A DNA stretch of 64,000 nt from Bradyrhizobium sp. AZCC 2176. GTDB lineage: Bacteria > Pseudomonadota > Alphaproteobacteria > Rhizobiales > Xanthobacteraceae. The DNA lies in assembly GCF_036924645.1 (NCBI RefSeq), contig NZ_JAZHRX010000001.1, positions 5,173,501 through 5,237,500 of the forward strand. The letters run 5' to 3'. Of this stretch, positions 16,851 through 26,079 are shown in pieces. Made by a program: the position numbers and the translations under genes. Under the pieces are notes generated by a model, which saw only the letters and a list, made by a program, of their open reading frames with translations, searched no databases and was not told where the DNA came from. Every line of letters begins with the position of its first letter. Position 1 is the stretch's first letter.

Positions 16851-18491
16851 CTAAGCTCGGGCCGACAACGTTCTAAGTAGGCCTAACGGATCCGTGGGGG
16901 AGCTATTGGACCGCCACGCTACGTGCCGGTCAGAGCGAACAACAATTAGCTTGCGATCCAGCTCGGATGGTTTTTCTCCGACATCGAGAAGCCTGAGAGG
17001 CACGCTGTAAGCCTCCGCGTATTTCAAAAGGAGGGTTACATCCAAACCAGGATCAGTTCGTACCAGCGTGTAGTAAGGTCCCAGCCTGTCATAGATAGAT
17101 TCGCCCTCGGACAGCCAGAAATGCGGCAGTCGCGCCCCCGGCACCGTTGAGGGGGTGAAGCTTCCCATCGTGTATTCCGGCGCCGTTGTGCCATCGTAGG
17201 CGATGATGGGGGAGTTCGCGTAAAAATATCCAAAGTTCAGGCCGGCGCAGCAGTATTGTTGAACGTTCAGCTCATATGCGGCCTTACCCAAAGCTTCCCT
17301 TAGTTCGTCGCCCTGCTGTCCGCTCTCCTCAATGTCATCCGGTACTGCGCTTCTTTGCTCAAACATGGCGTGCGCGTGGTTCATGGCGAAATGAGACACT
17401 TGAGCCGTAATCGGCATGCGTTCGGCTTCATAGGCGTCGAGTATTGCATCGCTGGCCCAGCCCTTCAGATGAGCGGCAAGAAGCCACGCCAGATTTTCGG
17501 CGTCCGCAATTCCGGCGTTCATGCCGTAGCCTGCATAGGGTACCCAGATGTGACTGGCATCGCCGCATATGAAGACACGACCTTGCCGGAATCGATCCGC
17601 AACCAATCTTCTTCCAATCCAATCCTCCTTGCTGAGAACCTTGTATTGAAAGTCGGGACCAACGCCCAGAATGGTACGTATGGATGCGTTCCGATCGACG
17701 CTTTCGAAGTCAGTTTCGTCAGGCTTCAGATAGTTGTGGACGAGCCAGCGCTGCTTGCCGTCGATCGCGTATACGTTTCCGCAGCGTCTTGGGTTGAGTG
17801 AAAACATCGCCCAAGCCGGCGGCACCACCATCTTTGCTATGAGATCCGGCGCCTCTACGTAAGTGGACTGAACGCGTTGGACGACCGGGTCGCCTTTGAA
17901 CGCAGCGCCGATCTGCTTGCGCACCGCGGAACTGCCGCCGTCGCATCCGATGAGAAATCGCGCGCGGAATTGCTGTTCGTTGCCGGAGGCCGATGTGGCG
18001 AACGCGGTTACGCCAGACTGATCCTCCTTGAATCTTGAATAGGCAGTCTCATTGAAAATGGTGATGCCATCCGTACTAGCTGCTCGCTGAAACAGGATGG
18101 GCTCAAGAAATATCTGATTGATGCGGTGTGGCGGTTCGGGAGTAGGCCACCAACCGTCAGGCCCGGACTTATCGGAGTAGCGATACTTCCTGGCGGGAAT
18201 CTTGATCCTTGCGATCTCGATGCCGAGGGTCGTGGTCCTATAGCTGACATCATTGGGATAGTCCTCCGGCAATCCGGCATTTCGCAGGTCTTGCGCGACT
18301 TTGAGGCGCCGAAAAATCTCCATCGAGCGGGCGGAGACATGATTGCACTTCACACTCGGCGGTTCGCCGGCGGGACGACGTTCTATGATTCCAACGCCAA
18401 TCCCGCGGGAAGCCAGATCGAGCGCCAGCGTAAGCCCTACTGGACCGGCGCCTACGATAAGTACATCAAACGATGCGGTTTCAGTCAGCAT
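16851..18491 (-). CDS. FAD-dependent aromatic-ring monooxygenase (PheA/TfdB/MhpA type)
   Basis: A 546-residue flavoprotein hydroxylase. The Rossmann motif VLIVGAGPVGLTLALDLASR is at the N-terminus, the DG motif is LIGCDGGSSAVRK (about 187), and the FAD-ribityl GD motif is FICGDASHIWVPYAGYGMN (about 310). The C-terminal thioredoxin-like domain of the phenol hydroxylase group ends the protein. Such enzymes use NAD(P)H and O2 to hydroxylate phenolic rings. The frame is open to a TTG at 18512, but ATG 18491 starts the family sequence and lies seven bases after the stop of the upstream ThDP-enzyme gene, so the two form an operon. Substrate not determinable. Confidence 0.88.
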   Translation of the reverse strand: MLTETASFDVLIVGAGPVGLTLALDLASRGIGVGIIERRPAGEPPSVKCNHVSARSMEIFRRLKVAQDLRNAGLPEDYPNDVSYRTTTLGIEIARIKIPARKYRYSDKSGPDGWWPTPEPPHRINQIFLEPILFQRAASTDGITIFNETAYSRFKEDQSGVTAFATSASGNEQQFRARFLIGCDGGSSAVRKQIGAAFKGDPVVQRVQSTYVEAPDLIAKMVVPPAWAMFSLNPRRCGNVYAIDGKQRWLVHNYLKPDETDFESVDRNASIRTILGVGPDFQYKVLSKEDWIGRRLVADRFRQGRVFICGDASHIWVPYAGYGMNAGIADAENLAWLLAAHLKGWASDAILDAYEAERMPITAQVSHFAMNHAHAMFEQRSAVPDDIEESGQQGDELREALGKAAYELNVQQYCCAGLNFGYFYANSPIIAYDGTTAPEYTMGSFTPSTVPGARLPHFWLSEGESIYDRLGPYYTLVRTDPGLDVTLLLKYAEAYSVPLRLLDVGEKPSELDRKLIVVRSDRHVAWRSNSSPTDPLGLLRTLSARA

Positions 18492-18498
18492 GAGGAGA

Positions 18499-20124
18499 TT
18501 ATCTCTTGGCAAAGGGCGGGGGTACCAGCCGAAGCAGATGCCAAGGACTCGGCATGGGGCCCTTCGCCTCGATCAAAATCGGTCCAGGATTTGATGCGCG
18601 TTCGACAAGAAGTCGCTCCAAATCGGACGGCCCTTCGGCGAGCTTGTAGGGAATCTCGAAAGCGGCGGCGAGCCGGTCATACTTTGGATTACATAGCTGA
18701 ACGCCAAACTCTTCGCCGAACTGATCCTGCTGCATCTTGCGCACATTTCCAAAGTGACCGTCGTTGAAAACGACAATCGTCACGTTGAGATTGTACTTCC
18801 TTGCCGTCGACAGCTCCTGCAGTCCCCAGCCGAAGCCGCCATCCCCATTAATACTTACGACCATGCGCTTGGGATTGGCCGCAGCGACCCCGAGAGCGGT
18901 CGGAAACCCGTATCCAAGCGTGCCTTGATAGCCTGGTGTCAGGAAGGTGTGCGGTTGATAAACCGGATAAGCCAGCCGCGCAAAATAACCAACTTGCGTG
19001 AGTTCGTTGACCAACACTCCGTCATCGGGAATTCCTGCTCTCAGGGCCCGAACCCAGGCCCCTTGGGGTTCGATTCCGAACATCTGCTCACGTGCAGAAG
19101 CCCTTCGTTTTTCAAAGTCGACATCGCAGGGCCGACGTTTTGAACAGGCCGCATCGAGTGCAGAGAGCGCCAGCCGACAGTCGGCCTTAATCGCAATATC
19201 AGCCCGTCTCGGCGCTCCGAATACAGCTTCATCAAGGTTGATAAAAATGTAGGTCTTGTCATCGGGCGGCCAGGCCGGCTTACCCATTGCCGTCTCGACA
19301 AAGCGGCTGCCAACGACGAGAACGACGTCGGCCAGCGAAAAGAGATCGCGGCCTTCAAGCGTGTTGAATGCAAGGGGGTGCCGGTCAGATACGGCACCTT
19401 TGCCGTTCTCGCCCATGACGATCGGCATCTGAAGTTTTTCAGCGAGGGCCTGCAGTTCGAGGGAGGCGTTCGATGCGATCACGCCGCCTCCTACATACAG
19501 GACGGGAAAGCGGCAGGCCGAAAGCACCTCAGCGGCGCGTTCGATCTCCGCAAGCGGAGCACGATCTGTCCCAACAGGTTCCGCAGGGTCGACCAGCGGT
19601 ATATCGGCGGTCGTACTCAGGAGATCATGTGAGATCTCGATTCCTACCGGTTGGGGGATTCCCTTCTTCAATTGCTGAAATGCCTGTCTGACCAGATTGG
19701 GGATGTCCTCGGCGCGGGATGCACGTCCGTTCCACTTGGTCACCGTGCCTAATATTTTCGTTTGGTTGCGAACTTCATGAAGGAGCCCGAGCCCCTTCCC
19801 AACGGCTGACGAATGAATGTCGCCGCAAATGCAGAGGACGCGTGAATTGCAGGCATAAGCGGTGGCGAGCCCCGCCATGGCGTTTAGAAGGCCGGGGCCC
19901 GGCACCACCATACAAACGCCGATTCCGTTCGTTGAACGGGCATGTCCGTCGGCCATATACGAGGCCGCTTGCTCGTGTCTCGCCACAAGGTAGCGAATTC
20001 TGTCCTTCATCTTGCGAAGCCCGTCGACGGCCCAGTCGAGCTGAACGCCTGGCACGCCAAAGACATCAGTGACGCCCTCCAGCGCGAGCTGACGCGCAAG
20101 AGCGTCTCCGCCGGTCTGTTCCAT
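18499..20124 (-). CDS. Thiamine diphosphate-binding enzyme (acetolactate synthase/benzoylformate decarboxylase superfamily)
   Basis: A 541-residue three-domain ThDP enzyme. The catalytic Glu is in VARHEQAASYMADGHAR (about residue 50). The central domain follows, and the ThDP/Mg motif begins at NGDGGFGWG (about 445) and closes with VFND. It should decarboxylate or ligate a 2-oxo acid. It is the first gene of the minus-strand operon with the FAD monooxygenase, and an imperfect copy of the locus operator lies 61-77 bases upstream of its ATG. It is not the housekeeping IlvB: no IlvN subunit gene is adjacent and the neighbours are aromatic oxygenases. Confidence 0.85.
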   Translation of the reverse strand: MEQTGGDALARQLALEGVTDVFGVPGVQLDWAVDGLRKMKDRIRYLVARHEQAASYMADGHARSTNGIGVCMVVPGPGLLNAMAGLATAYACNSRVLCICGDIHSSAVGKGLGLLHEVRNQTKILGTVTKWNGRASRAEDIPNLVRQAFQQLKKGIPQPVGIEISHDLLSTTADIPLVDPAEPVGTDRAPLAEIERAAEVLSACRFPVLYVGGGVIASNASLELQALAEKLQMPIVMGENGKGAVSDRHPLAFNTLEGRDLFSLADVVLVVGSRFVETAMGKPAWPPDDKTYIFINLDEAVFGAPRRADIAIKADCRLALSALDAACSKRRPCDVDFEKRRASAREQMFGIEPQGAWVRALRAGIPDDGVLVNELTQVGYFARLAYPVYQPHTFLTPGYQGTLGYGFPTALGVAAANPKRMVVSINGDGGFGWGLQELSTARKYNLNVTIVVFNDGHFGNVRKMQQDQFGEEFGVQLCNPKYDRLAAAFEIPYKLAEGPSDLERLLVERASNPGPILIEAKGPMPSPWHLLRLVPPPFAKR

Positions 20125-20184
20125 TCAATCGCCTCCGGTGCCTTCCCGACAAACGTTGGGGACGTTATGTTGACTTGAGACAGA

Positions 20185-20201
20185 TGTCCACTGTCCGAAC
20201 A
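20185..20201. promoter_or_regulatory. Imperfect operator (TGTCCA half site) upstream of the ThDP-enzyme operon
   Basis: TGTCCA-CTGTC-CGAACA: the left half is identical to the other sites of this locus, while the right half keeps only ACA. It lies 61 bases upstream of the minus-strand ThDP gene start. Taken alone it would be weak; it is listed because three better copies lie before neighbouring transcription units. Proposed ligand: the IclR regulator encoded at 24981-25871. Confidence 0.45.
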
Positions 20202-20386
20202 CCGAGCTTAATTGCGGGCAAGAACCTCGAGGGAAGTTGCATGGACACGTTGACATCAAGGACACGCTGGATCCGAGCACCTCATTCAATCCTCATAAGA
20301 CGCTTCCAAAAAAATTGAGCCCGTTCGTTCGAGCGCTGCCGGGGCTACTTGACCCGTTTCTTTGGTGTCACTAGAATTGAACATAA

Positions 20387-20403
20387 TGTCCACTAGATGG
20401 ACA
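20387..20403. promoter_or_regulatory. Palindromic operator TGTCCA-N5-TGGACA before the Rieske operon
   Basis: A perfect 6-bp inverted repeat with a five-base spacer (CTAGA). It is preceded by TTGAACATA, so that TGAACAT-A-ATGTCCA forms a second overlapping near-palindrome. It lies 27 bases before the chosen ATG (20430) of the first gene. An alternative ATG at 20397 falls inside the palindrome and is therefore rejected as a start. The position suggests control of the operon 20430-24950. Confidence 0.65.
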
Positions 20404-20429
20404 GCCTAGGAGAGCGCGAGGAACACAGA

Positions 20430-21470
20430 ATGATGGCGCCGGGTCCACTGGAATCTCGTCGTGATGACTTCGCTCGACCGCGCTTCAACTCATCGTGGTG
20501 GTCGTCGCTGCGTCGGAGCGCTAGCTGCCTTGCGATGCTCTTCACCGTTCTGGCCAGCTCGCAGGGGCTGGCGCAGGAGTCGCGGCGGCCCGTCACCTTC
20601 GTTGTTCCGTTTTCGCCCGGAACCGGCCCCGACATCATCGCAAGAATAATTGCTGAAAAACTGCAGCCGAAGCTTGGTCAGCCCGTTATCGTCGACAACA
20701 AGACGGGCGCTAGTGGCAGCATTGGATCGCAAATGGTCACGCGCGCTACGCCGGATGGCCATACGCTGGTCGTAACTGCTGACCCGCCGTTCACGGCTAA
20801 TGTCAGCCTGACGAAGCCGGTTATCTACGACCCCGTTAAGGGCTTCACGCCCGTCATTGAAGCTGCAGTAGGAACGCTTGCTCTCGTCGTCCATCCTTCT
20901 CTGCCGGCCAGTTCGATCAAGGAGCTGATCGCGTACGCGAAGGGTCGTCCTGGAGAGATCAATTATGCTTCGCCTGGTGTCGGCACTCCGCACCATCTCG
21001 CGATGGAATTCTTCAAGCTCACGGCAAAGATAGATTTGATGCACGTGCCGTTTCGAGACTCGGCTGGCGCGATCTCCAATCTCATAGGAGGCCATATCAG
21101 TGCGATGTTCCTGCCGGTTCACGTGGCGCTTCCTTTGGCGCCGGACAAGGTAAGGATTCTTGCGGTAGCGACGAAGACGCGCGCGCCGCAGCTTCCGGAT
21201 CAGCCGACGTTGGACGAACTAGGATTCGCCGGTTTTGATGCGGATATCCGCTACGGTGTTCTCGGGCCGCCTGACATGCCGCCGGCTATCGTCGCGCGCT
21301 ACAACTCGGAGATCGGGGAAATTCTTCGCTCCCCCGATGTGGCAGAGAGATTGGCAAAACAGGGATTGAGGCCAGTTGCTGAAACGCCGGAGAAGTATGT
21401 GGCCAACATTGTTCAGGACCTTGCGAAGTGGAGCCGTGTTGTCACGGACGCCAAGCTCTCGACGGACTAG
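20430..21470 (+). CDS. Tripartite tricarboxylate transporter substrate-binding protein (TctC/Bug family)
   Basis: A 346-residue periplasmic binding protein. After a basic N-terminal stretch a Sec signal (ASCLAMLFTVLASSQGLAQE) leads into the Bug-family opening RPVTFVVPFSPGTGPDIIAR and the PVIVDNKTGASGSIG loop that binds carboxylates. It heads the Rieske dioxygenase operon, so its ligand is probably the aromatic or organic acid degraded by the operon, or it may act in sensing. No TctA or TctB membrane subunits are encoded nearby. The ATG at 20430 (GAGG seven bases upstream) is preferred over 20397, which lies in the operator. Confidence 0.88.
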   Translation: MMAPGPLESRRDDFARPRFNSSWWSSLRRSASCLAMLFTVLASSQGLAQESRRPVTFVVPFSPGTGPDIIARIIAEKLQPKLGQPVIVDNKTGASGSIGSQMVTRATPDGHTLVVTADPPFTANVSLTKPVIYDPVKGFTPVIEAAVGTLALVVHPSLPASSIKELIAYAKGRPGEINYASPGVGTPHHLAMEFFKLTAKIDLMHVPFRDSAGAISNLIGGHISAMFLPVHVALPLAPDKVRILAVATKTRAPQLPDQPTLDELGFAGFDADIRYGVLGPPDMPPAIVARYNSEIGEILRSPDVAERLAKQGLRPVAETPEKYVANIVQDLAKWSRVVTDAKLSTD

Positions 21471-21536
21471 CCCCATTCTGCCGACTAAGCGCTGATAGCG
21501 CTGATCGCATTCGACCAGCAACCTGGAGAACACGAT

Positions 21537-22892
21537 ATGTCCCATAGCCGTTTTGATGATCCGGATAAGCTCGTTGATACGGACAGGGGCTTCGTTAGCC
21601 GCGAAATTTTCGTTGATCCTGACCTCTACAAGGAGGAGTTGGAGAAGGTTTTCACCCGTGCCTGGCTGTTCATCGGGCACGAGAGCCTGATCCCCAAACC
21701 CGGCGACTTCTACACAACCCGAATGGGAGAGGAGTCTGTCATTCTGTGCCGGGACAAGCAGGGCATCGTGCACGCGTTTCTCAATTCGTGCCGTCATCGC
21801 GGCATGAAAGTGTGCCGCTATGAATCCGGGAATACCTCGCTCTTTACATGCCCATACCACAGTTGGACGTACACAACTGATGGCAAGCTCCAAGGCGTGC
21901 CCCATTTTAGAACCCTGTACGAGGGGCTTGATCGAGAGGCAAATTCGCTCGTTTCAGTTGCCAAGCTTGCGATTTACAAGGGAACGATCTGGGCCACCTG
22001 GGACAAGGATGCTCCCGATTTCATCACCTATCTCGGCGACGCGAAGATTCATCTCGACCAGGCGCTCGATTGCCGTGATGGCCGGAGCGGCGGTTCCGAG
22101 GTGATCGGCGTACATAAGTGGATTTTCCCGGCGAACTGGAAATTCGCCGCCGAGAATTTTCTCGGCGACACCTACCACAATCCGAGTCATCGCTCTGTCG
22201 ATCTTATCGGCATCGGGCCGAGCGCCGCAGCGGGAAAGAAGGGGCGCCGGGACGACGAGCTGGAAAAGGCGCAGCACGTTTGGATCAGTTTCCCGGAAGG
22301 ACACGGCGTTCATAGCGCGATCCAACCCGAAGAGAATGAGTATATCGAATCGTTTCTGGATAACCCGGTGCTGGAGCAATATTTCCGTCACTGCTTCGAG
22401 GAGCGCAAACGGCGACTCGGAGAGCAGGCGAGGCTGTTGCCGTTCGTCGGCACGATTTTCCCAAATACGTCGTATCACGGGCGTCAGCCTCGCGGGCTTT
22501 GCGCCTGGCACCCACATAGCCCGACCTCCACCGAAGGGTGGCGGTTCTTTCTGGTCGACGCTGATGCGCCGCAGGAAGCCAAAGACTATCTACGTCGCTA
22601 CTACATGCGCTACTCGGGTCCGGCCGGGATGACCGAGCAGGACGACATGGAGAACTGGCTCTATGCCACCGCTGCCAGTATGGGGACGGTCGCTCGCCGC
22701 TATCCGTTCAACTATCAGCAGTCGCTTGGTGCCTGGACGAAAGAGCACGCTCTCGGTGGCACTGTCAGCCTCCAGATTACCGAGGAGATTGCGCGCGGCT
22801 ATTACGCGCGCTGGAAGTCGTACCTCAGGGGTGCCGCGTGGGATGAACTCCTTGGTGTTAGCGGAAACTTGCCTCAGAGGGCAGCAGAGTGA
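21537..22892 (+). CDS. Rieske aromatic-ring-hydroxylating dioxygenase, alpha subunit
   Basis: A 451-residue catalytic subunit. The Rieske 2Fe-2S ligands are CRHRG (about residue 85) and CPYHSW (about 105). The mononuclear iron site is ENFLGDTYHNPSH (about 207-219), with the carboxylate ligand later in the chain. It would insert O2 into an aromatic ring to form a cis-dihydrodiol. The SDR gene overlaps its stop by four bases (GTGA) and the beta subunit follows, matching biphenyl/phenylpropionate-type operons. Neither ferredoxin nor reductase genes are present, so electrons must come from a partner encoded elsewhere. Substrate unknown. Confidence 0.92.
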   Translation: MSHSRFDDPDKLVDTDRGFVSREIFVDPDLYKEELEKVFTRAWLFIGHESLIPKPGDFYTTRMGEESVILCRDKQGIVHAFLNSCRHRGMKVCRYESGNTSLFTCPYHSWTYTTDGKLQGVPHFRTLYEGLDREANSLVSVAKLAIYKGTIWATWDKDAPDFITYLGDAKIHLDQALDCRDGRSGGSEVIGVHKWIFPANWKFAAENFLGDTYHNPSHRSVDLIGIGPSAAAGKKGRRDDELEKAQHVWISFPEGHGVHSAIQPEENEYIESFLDNPVLEQYFRHCFEERKRRLGEQARLLPFVGTIFPNTSYHGRQPRGLCAWHPHSPTSTEGWRFFLVDADAPQEAKDYLRRYYMRYSGPAGMTEQDDMENWLYATAASMGTVARRYPFNYQQSLGAWTKEHALGGTVSLQITEEIARGYYARWKSYLRGAAWDELLGVSGNLPQRAAE

Positions 22893-23701
22893 TTCCATCG
22901 CGCGTAGTCATCGTGACGGGCGGGACCTTCGGGATTGGCCGCGCCATTACCCTTGGCCTTGCCGCACGAGGGCATTCCGTGGTCGCGTTCGGACTTGAGA
23001 CCGCGCAGGTTTCGAGCACCGCTGCCAACGCTATTCCGAGCCTGGAAGCTGAGATCAAGCAGCGCGGCCTTCAGGCCGTGCTGATGGAGGCAGACGTTTC
23101 CAGTGCCGAGGACGTCGCTCGGGTCGTCGATCAAACGCTGGGGAAGTACGGACGAATCGACGCACTCGTGAACAATGCCGCAATCGGTCCGCTCGGTACC
23201 GTGCTCGACATCGACGAGGCCCTGTTCGATCGCATCATGGCGGTGAACCTGAAGGGGCCTTATCTGTGCAGCCGCGCGGTGATTCCGCACATGATCAGGG
23301 CCGGCGGTGGTGCAATCATCAACGTAGGCTCAGGCGCCGGCTGGGGAAAACCAGGCATGGCGGCTTACAGCGCGAGCAAGGGGGGACTCGTGGCGCTCGG
23401 GACAGCGACCGCCTACGATTTCTTGCACCATCATGTTCGCGTCAACACGGTGGTACCGGGCGGCGGCGGCATTGTGACCGGGATGAGCCTCGGTCGGGTA
23501 GGCCGCGATCCGTCGCGGTTCGGTCAGGGCGCGCCCGGGACCGCAGCCGGCCGTGCCGTGAATGGCGAAGACGTCGCCAACGTCGTCGCCTTCCTGATAT
23601 CACCGGAGGCGGAGACGATCTCCGGAACAATCATCGATGTCGGTTGCTTTGCCCATCAGGGTGGCCCCGTACCAGCGAAGCCCGCGACCCACACTATCTA
23701 G
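22889..23701 (+). CDS. Short-chain dehydrogenase/reductase, likely cis-dihydrodiol dehydrogenase
   Basis: A 270-residue classical SDR. It has the cofactor motif TGGTFGIG, the NNAAIG motif, a Ser in INVGSGAGWG and the catalytic YSASK. A GTG start overlaps the alpha-subunit stop by four bases, indicating translational coupling. Its position between the alpha and beta subunit genes suggests it re-aromatises the dihydrodiol made by the dioxygenase. The usual BphB/HcaB type is similar in length, but the family alone does not prove the reaction. Confidence 0.85.
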   Translation: MIPSRVVIVTGGTFGIGRAITLGLAARGHSVVAFGLETAQVSSTAANAIPSLEAEIKQRGLQAVLMEADVSSAEDVARVVDQTLGKYGRIDALVNNAAIGPLGTVLDIDEALFDRIMAVNLKGPYLCSRAVIPHMIRAGGGAIINVGSGAGWGKPGMAAYSASKGGLVALGTATAYDFLHHHVRVNTVVPGGGGIVTGMSLGRVGRDPSRFGQGAPGTAAGRAVNGEDVANVVAFLISPEAETISGTIIDVGCFAHQGGPVPAKPATHTI

Positions 23702-23719
23702 GCCCTCAAGGAGAACAGC

Positions 23720-24310
23720 ATGGCCGCCGTGCTTGAAACCATCCCGCCGTCGCCGACCGGATCAGCCGAGCTTCCGCGCACGGACGCTCACTATCGGCTG
23801 AGGGCAGATATCGAAGAATTCCTCTATGCGGAAGCCGAACTGCTCGATGAGCGCCGGTTTCGCGACTGGCTCGATCTGCTTGCTGATGACATTACCTATT
23901 TCATGCCGATCCGCCGCAACGTCAAATTCGGGCAGCATGGCGAGCGAGAAAACACCCGCACAGGGATCGGGATCAGCTGGTTTGATGAGGACAAGTGGAC
24001 GCTGACGAAACGAGTCGACCAGATCCTGACGGGCGTTCACTTCGCCGAGGAGCCGCTGTCGCGTGTTTGCCACATGGTAAGTAACGTCCAGATCAAGAAA
24101 GTGTTGCCATCCCTGGATGATCCGCGCGAGGTCGAAGCGCGATGCCGCTTCTTGATTTATCAGAATCGGGTCGAGTACGAGACCTATACGTTCGTCGGGA
24201 AACGCACGGACGTGCTCCGCATGACTGATAACGGCTGGAAGATCGCGCGGCGTGAGATCATCCTCGATCAGAATGTGCTCCTGGCAAAGAACCTGTCGGT
24301 ATTCTTCTAA
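23720..24310 (+). CDS. Rieske aromatic-ring-hydroxylating dioxygenase, beta subunit
   Basis: A 196-residue small subunit of the cystatin-like/SnoaL fold. It has the family segments EIEEFLYAEAELLDERRF (here DIEEFLYAEAELLDERRF), LADDITYFMPIRRN and the near-C-terminal ARREIILDQNVLLAKNLSVF. It stabilises the alpha3beta3 hexamer and can affect substrate range. It follows the SDR gene by 18 bases with AAGGAGAA before its ATG. Confidence 0.92.
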   Translation: MAAVLETIPPSPTGSAELPRTDAHYRLRADIEEFLYAEAELLDERRFRDWLDLLADDITYFMPIRRNVKFGQHGERENTRTGIGISWFDEDKWTLTKRVDQILTGVHFAEEPLSRVCHMVSNVQIKKVLPSLDDPREVEARCRFLIYQNRVEYETYTFVGKRTDVLRMTDNGWKIARREIILDQNVLLAKNLSVFF

Positions 24311-24319
24311 GGCGCGGCA

Positions 24320-24517
24320 ATGATCAACGTTCTGACCCTCAAACCGGGCGACCGTCTCGAGCTTGAAGACGGGACGATCGCTGAGGTTCTGGAGAATATG
24401 GACGACGGAATGTGGGTTCAGGTTCGTTACCTTGAGGTTGCGCGAAATCCTGCGGAGGTCGGCGACATTGAGCTCTGCCATGCGCAGGATATTGCAAAGC
24501 TTCTGAATGCGACCTGA
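24320..24517 (+). CDS. Small conserved protein of the dioxygenase operon
   Basis: A 65-residue acidic protein (MINVLTLKPGDRLELEDGTI...) that starts nine bases after the beta-subunit stop. The sequence suggests a small beta-rich fold (LKPGDRLELEDGTIAEVLEN) without membrane segments or metal-binding cysteine clusters. I do not recognise a named family. Its tight position inside the operon argues that it is a real gene with a role tied to the dioxygenase, for example assembly or regulation, but nothing in the sequence shows which. Confidence 0.7.
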   Translation: MINVLTLKPGDRLELEDGTIAEVLENMDDGMWVQVRYLEVARNPAEVGDIELCHAQDIAKLLNAT

Positions 24518-24518
24518 A

Positions 24519-24950
24519 ATGTCGAGGTTCCGGGACAGACCTATGCTTCGTTTCGATTACCTGCCGAGCGACTTTCACCCGCTGTTCCTGTTTTTGGGCG
24601 AGCGCGAAGACCTGACGGCGTTAGCAGGCCTCCTTCGTATGTTTGCAGAGGGACGGAGATCTTTCGACGTCGGGGAGCAATTGCCCGGCGCCCGCTCAAA
24701 AGCGAAATTGACGGTTGTTCCGGAAGAAGGAGGCGCAGGAAACTACGGATTAAAGCCTGATGGGCCGGGCAGTTTCCGGTGGGGCCTCAATGCGTGGCAG
24801 GCTGAAGAGATCGCCCGACGTATTGAGCTTCTTGCCGCCGCCAATAACAAATCGGGATCCGAAATCATCGAATTGGGCACGGAGGACGAGATTCCCGTCA
24901 AGATTTCCCTTGGAGAGTTCACGGACGACTTTCTCGTCCGACGCTTTTAG
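24519..24950 (+). CDS. Conserved hypothetical protein of the dioxygenase operon
   Basis: About 143 residues, soluble and acidic, with DYLPSDFHPLFLFLGEREDL near the N-terminus and a mixed alpha/beta composition. The frame is open from 24507; ATG 24519 comes two bases after the previous stop, and ATG 24543 (MLRFDYLPSD) is a plausible later start. I recognise no family or active-site motif. It is the last gene of the operon, convergent with the IclR gene. A guess at function is not warranted. Confidence 0.7.
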   Translation: MSRFRDRPMLRFDYLPSDFHPLFLFLGEREDLTALAGLLRMFAEGRRSFDVGEQLPGARSKAKLTVVPEEGGAGNYGLKPDGPGSFRWGLNAWQAEEIARRIELLAAANNKSGSEIIELGTEDEIPVKISLGEFTDDFLVRRF

Positions 24951-24980
24951 CGCGGCAATGCGACAACGGCAGCGCCGTGT

Positions 24981-25871
24981 CTAGGGCTGCTGTCGAACCT
25001 TGCGGGTACTTTCAACCTCAGGCGCCGCGACGCCAGGGCGCTTTGGTCGATATCCGAGCTGAGTTGAAAGCGTGCTGGCCGCACCCACAACGAGCTTGGC
25101 AATCTTCGGAACGTCGGAGTCATTCACGCGTGCGGTCGGCCCGAAAACGCCAATCGATCCGATGACCTCGCCGTTGTGGTTGAAAAAGGGAGCCGCTACG
25201 GCGACCGCGCCAAGAATGACTTCACTTCTGCTCGTTGCATACCCTTGGGCGCGAATGGCCTTCAGCGCGGTGACGAACTCGATTTGCCGGGCCTTGCTGA
25301 GAGCCTTGCTGATCGCTGCCGCCTGCCTATCCTCGTCAAGAAAGGCGAGGATCGCCTTGCCGGTTGCCCCGACGACGAGGCCGCCTCTGTCTCCGATGCC
25401 CCTTGCAATGTGCAAGACGTGATGGCTCTCCAGTTCGAGAACGCAGATCCGATGGTCGTCCTGCATGACAAACAGTGCGGCGGTTTCGCCGGTTTTCTCG
25501 CGAAGGCCCGCGACGATGGGTCTCGCCACATCAATGAGCTTGATTCCAGACAGCCACGCATGCGCGAGATGCATCACGCCATGGCCTAGCCTGAAGCGTT
25601 GAGGATCACCTTCGGCAGTGATCAGCCCGGTGCCTGCGAGAGTTTGCAGCAGCCGGTATAGGGTCGGTCGGCTCAGTCCCACGAGACGCTGGATTTCGAG
25701 AACGCTCATCACGGGCGTTTCGGCCGTGAAGCACTGCAGAACCGCGATGGCTCGATCGACAGCCCTGACCGTCGACAGGGATTCGCCGCCGGACTTTTCC
25801 GCGCGACGGCGCTGACGACCTACGCTGTTCGAGTCGGAAGATGAGGCGACTTTTTTGGGCTTACGTTTCAC
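24981..25871 (-). CDS. IclR-family transcriptional regulator
   Basis: A 296-residue regulator. After a basic, low-complexity N-terminal tail there is a winged helix-turn-helix (VLEIQRLVGLSRPTLYRLLQ, about residues 57-76). The IclR effector-binding domain follows, with GATGKAILAFLDEDRQ, AIRAQGYATSRSEV and GSIGVFGPTAR. The start is GTG at 25871. IclR proteins usually control aromatic and acid catabolism genes beside them and bind short palindromes. The operator at 26080-26096 lies about 210 bases upstream of this gene and faces the divergent binding-protein gene. It is the only regulator in region 16.8-31.9 kb, so it is the best candidate for all four operator sites. Confidence 0.9.
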   Translation of the reverse strand: MKRKPKKVASSSDSNSVGRQRRRAEKSGGESLSTVRAVDRAIAVLQCFTAETPVMSVLEIQRLVGLSRPTLYRLLQTLAGTGLITAEGDPQRFRLGHGVMHLAHAWLSGIKLIDVARPIVAGLREKTGETAALFVMQDDHRICVLELESHHVLHIARGIGDRGGLVVGATGKAILAFLDEDRQAAAISKALSKARQIEFVTALKAIRAQGYATSRSEVILGAVAVAAPFFNHNGEVIGSIGVFGPTARVNDSDVPKIAKLVVGAASTLSTQLGYRPKRPGVAAPEVESTRKVRQQP

Positions 25872-26079
25872 GGGCGATCACGAACTCATGGAACTTCCTT
25901 GTACCGGCGGTCCGGGCCCCGGTCAAACCGTCGCACGTGCTTCCGGAGACGTGCCTTGGGATCGAGGTGTGTCCGCAACGCTAACCGTGCGGAGGGTCGT
26001 CCTTTCGAGGGGTTCCTCCAGCAGAGTTGACCATCTTGACGCTCCGCAACTGACCCTCTAGCCTCCATATTGAACATGA

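Noticed and set aside
20397..20429. Earlier in-frame ATG (20397) as start of the TctC-type protein
   Set aside because: The codon is inside the perfect operator palindrome and lacks a ribosome binding site; ATG 20430 has GAGG at proper spacing.
21488..21502. AGCGCT-GAT-AGCGCT symmetrical element before the Rieske alpha gene
   Set aside because: It is short, occurs once, and differs from the TGTCCA operators; no regulator can be linked to it.
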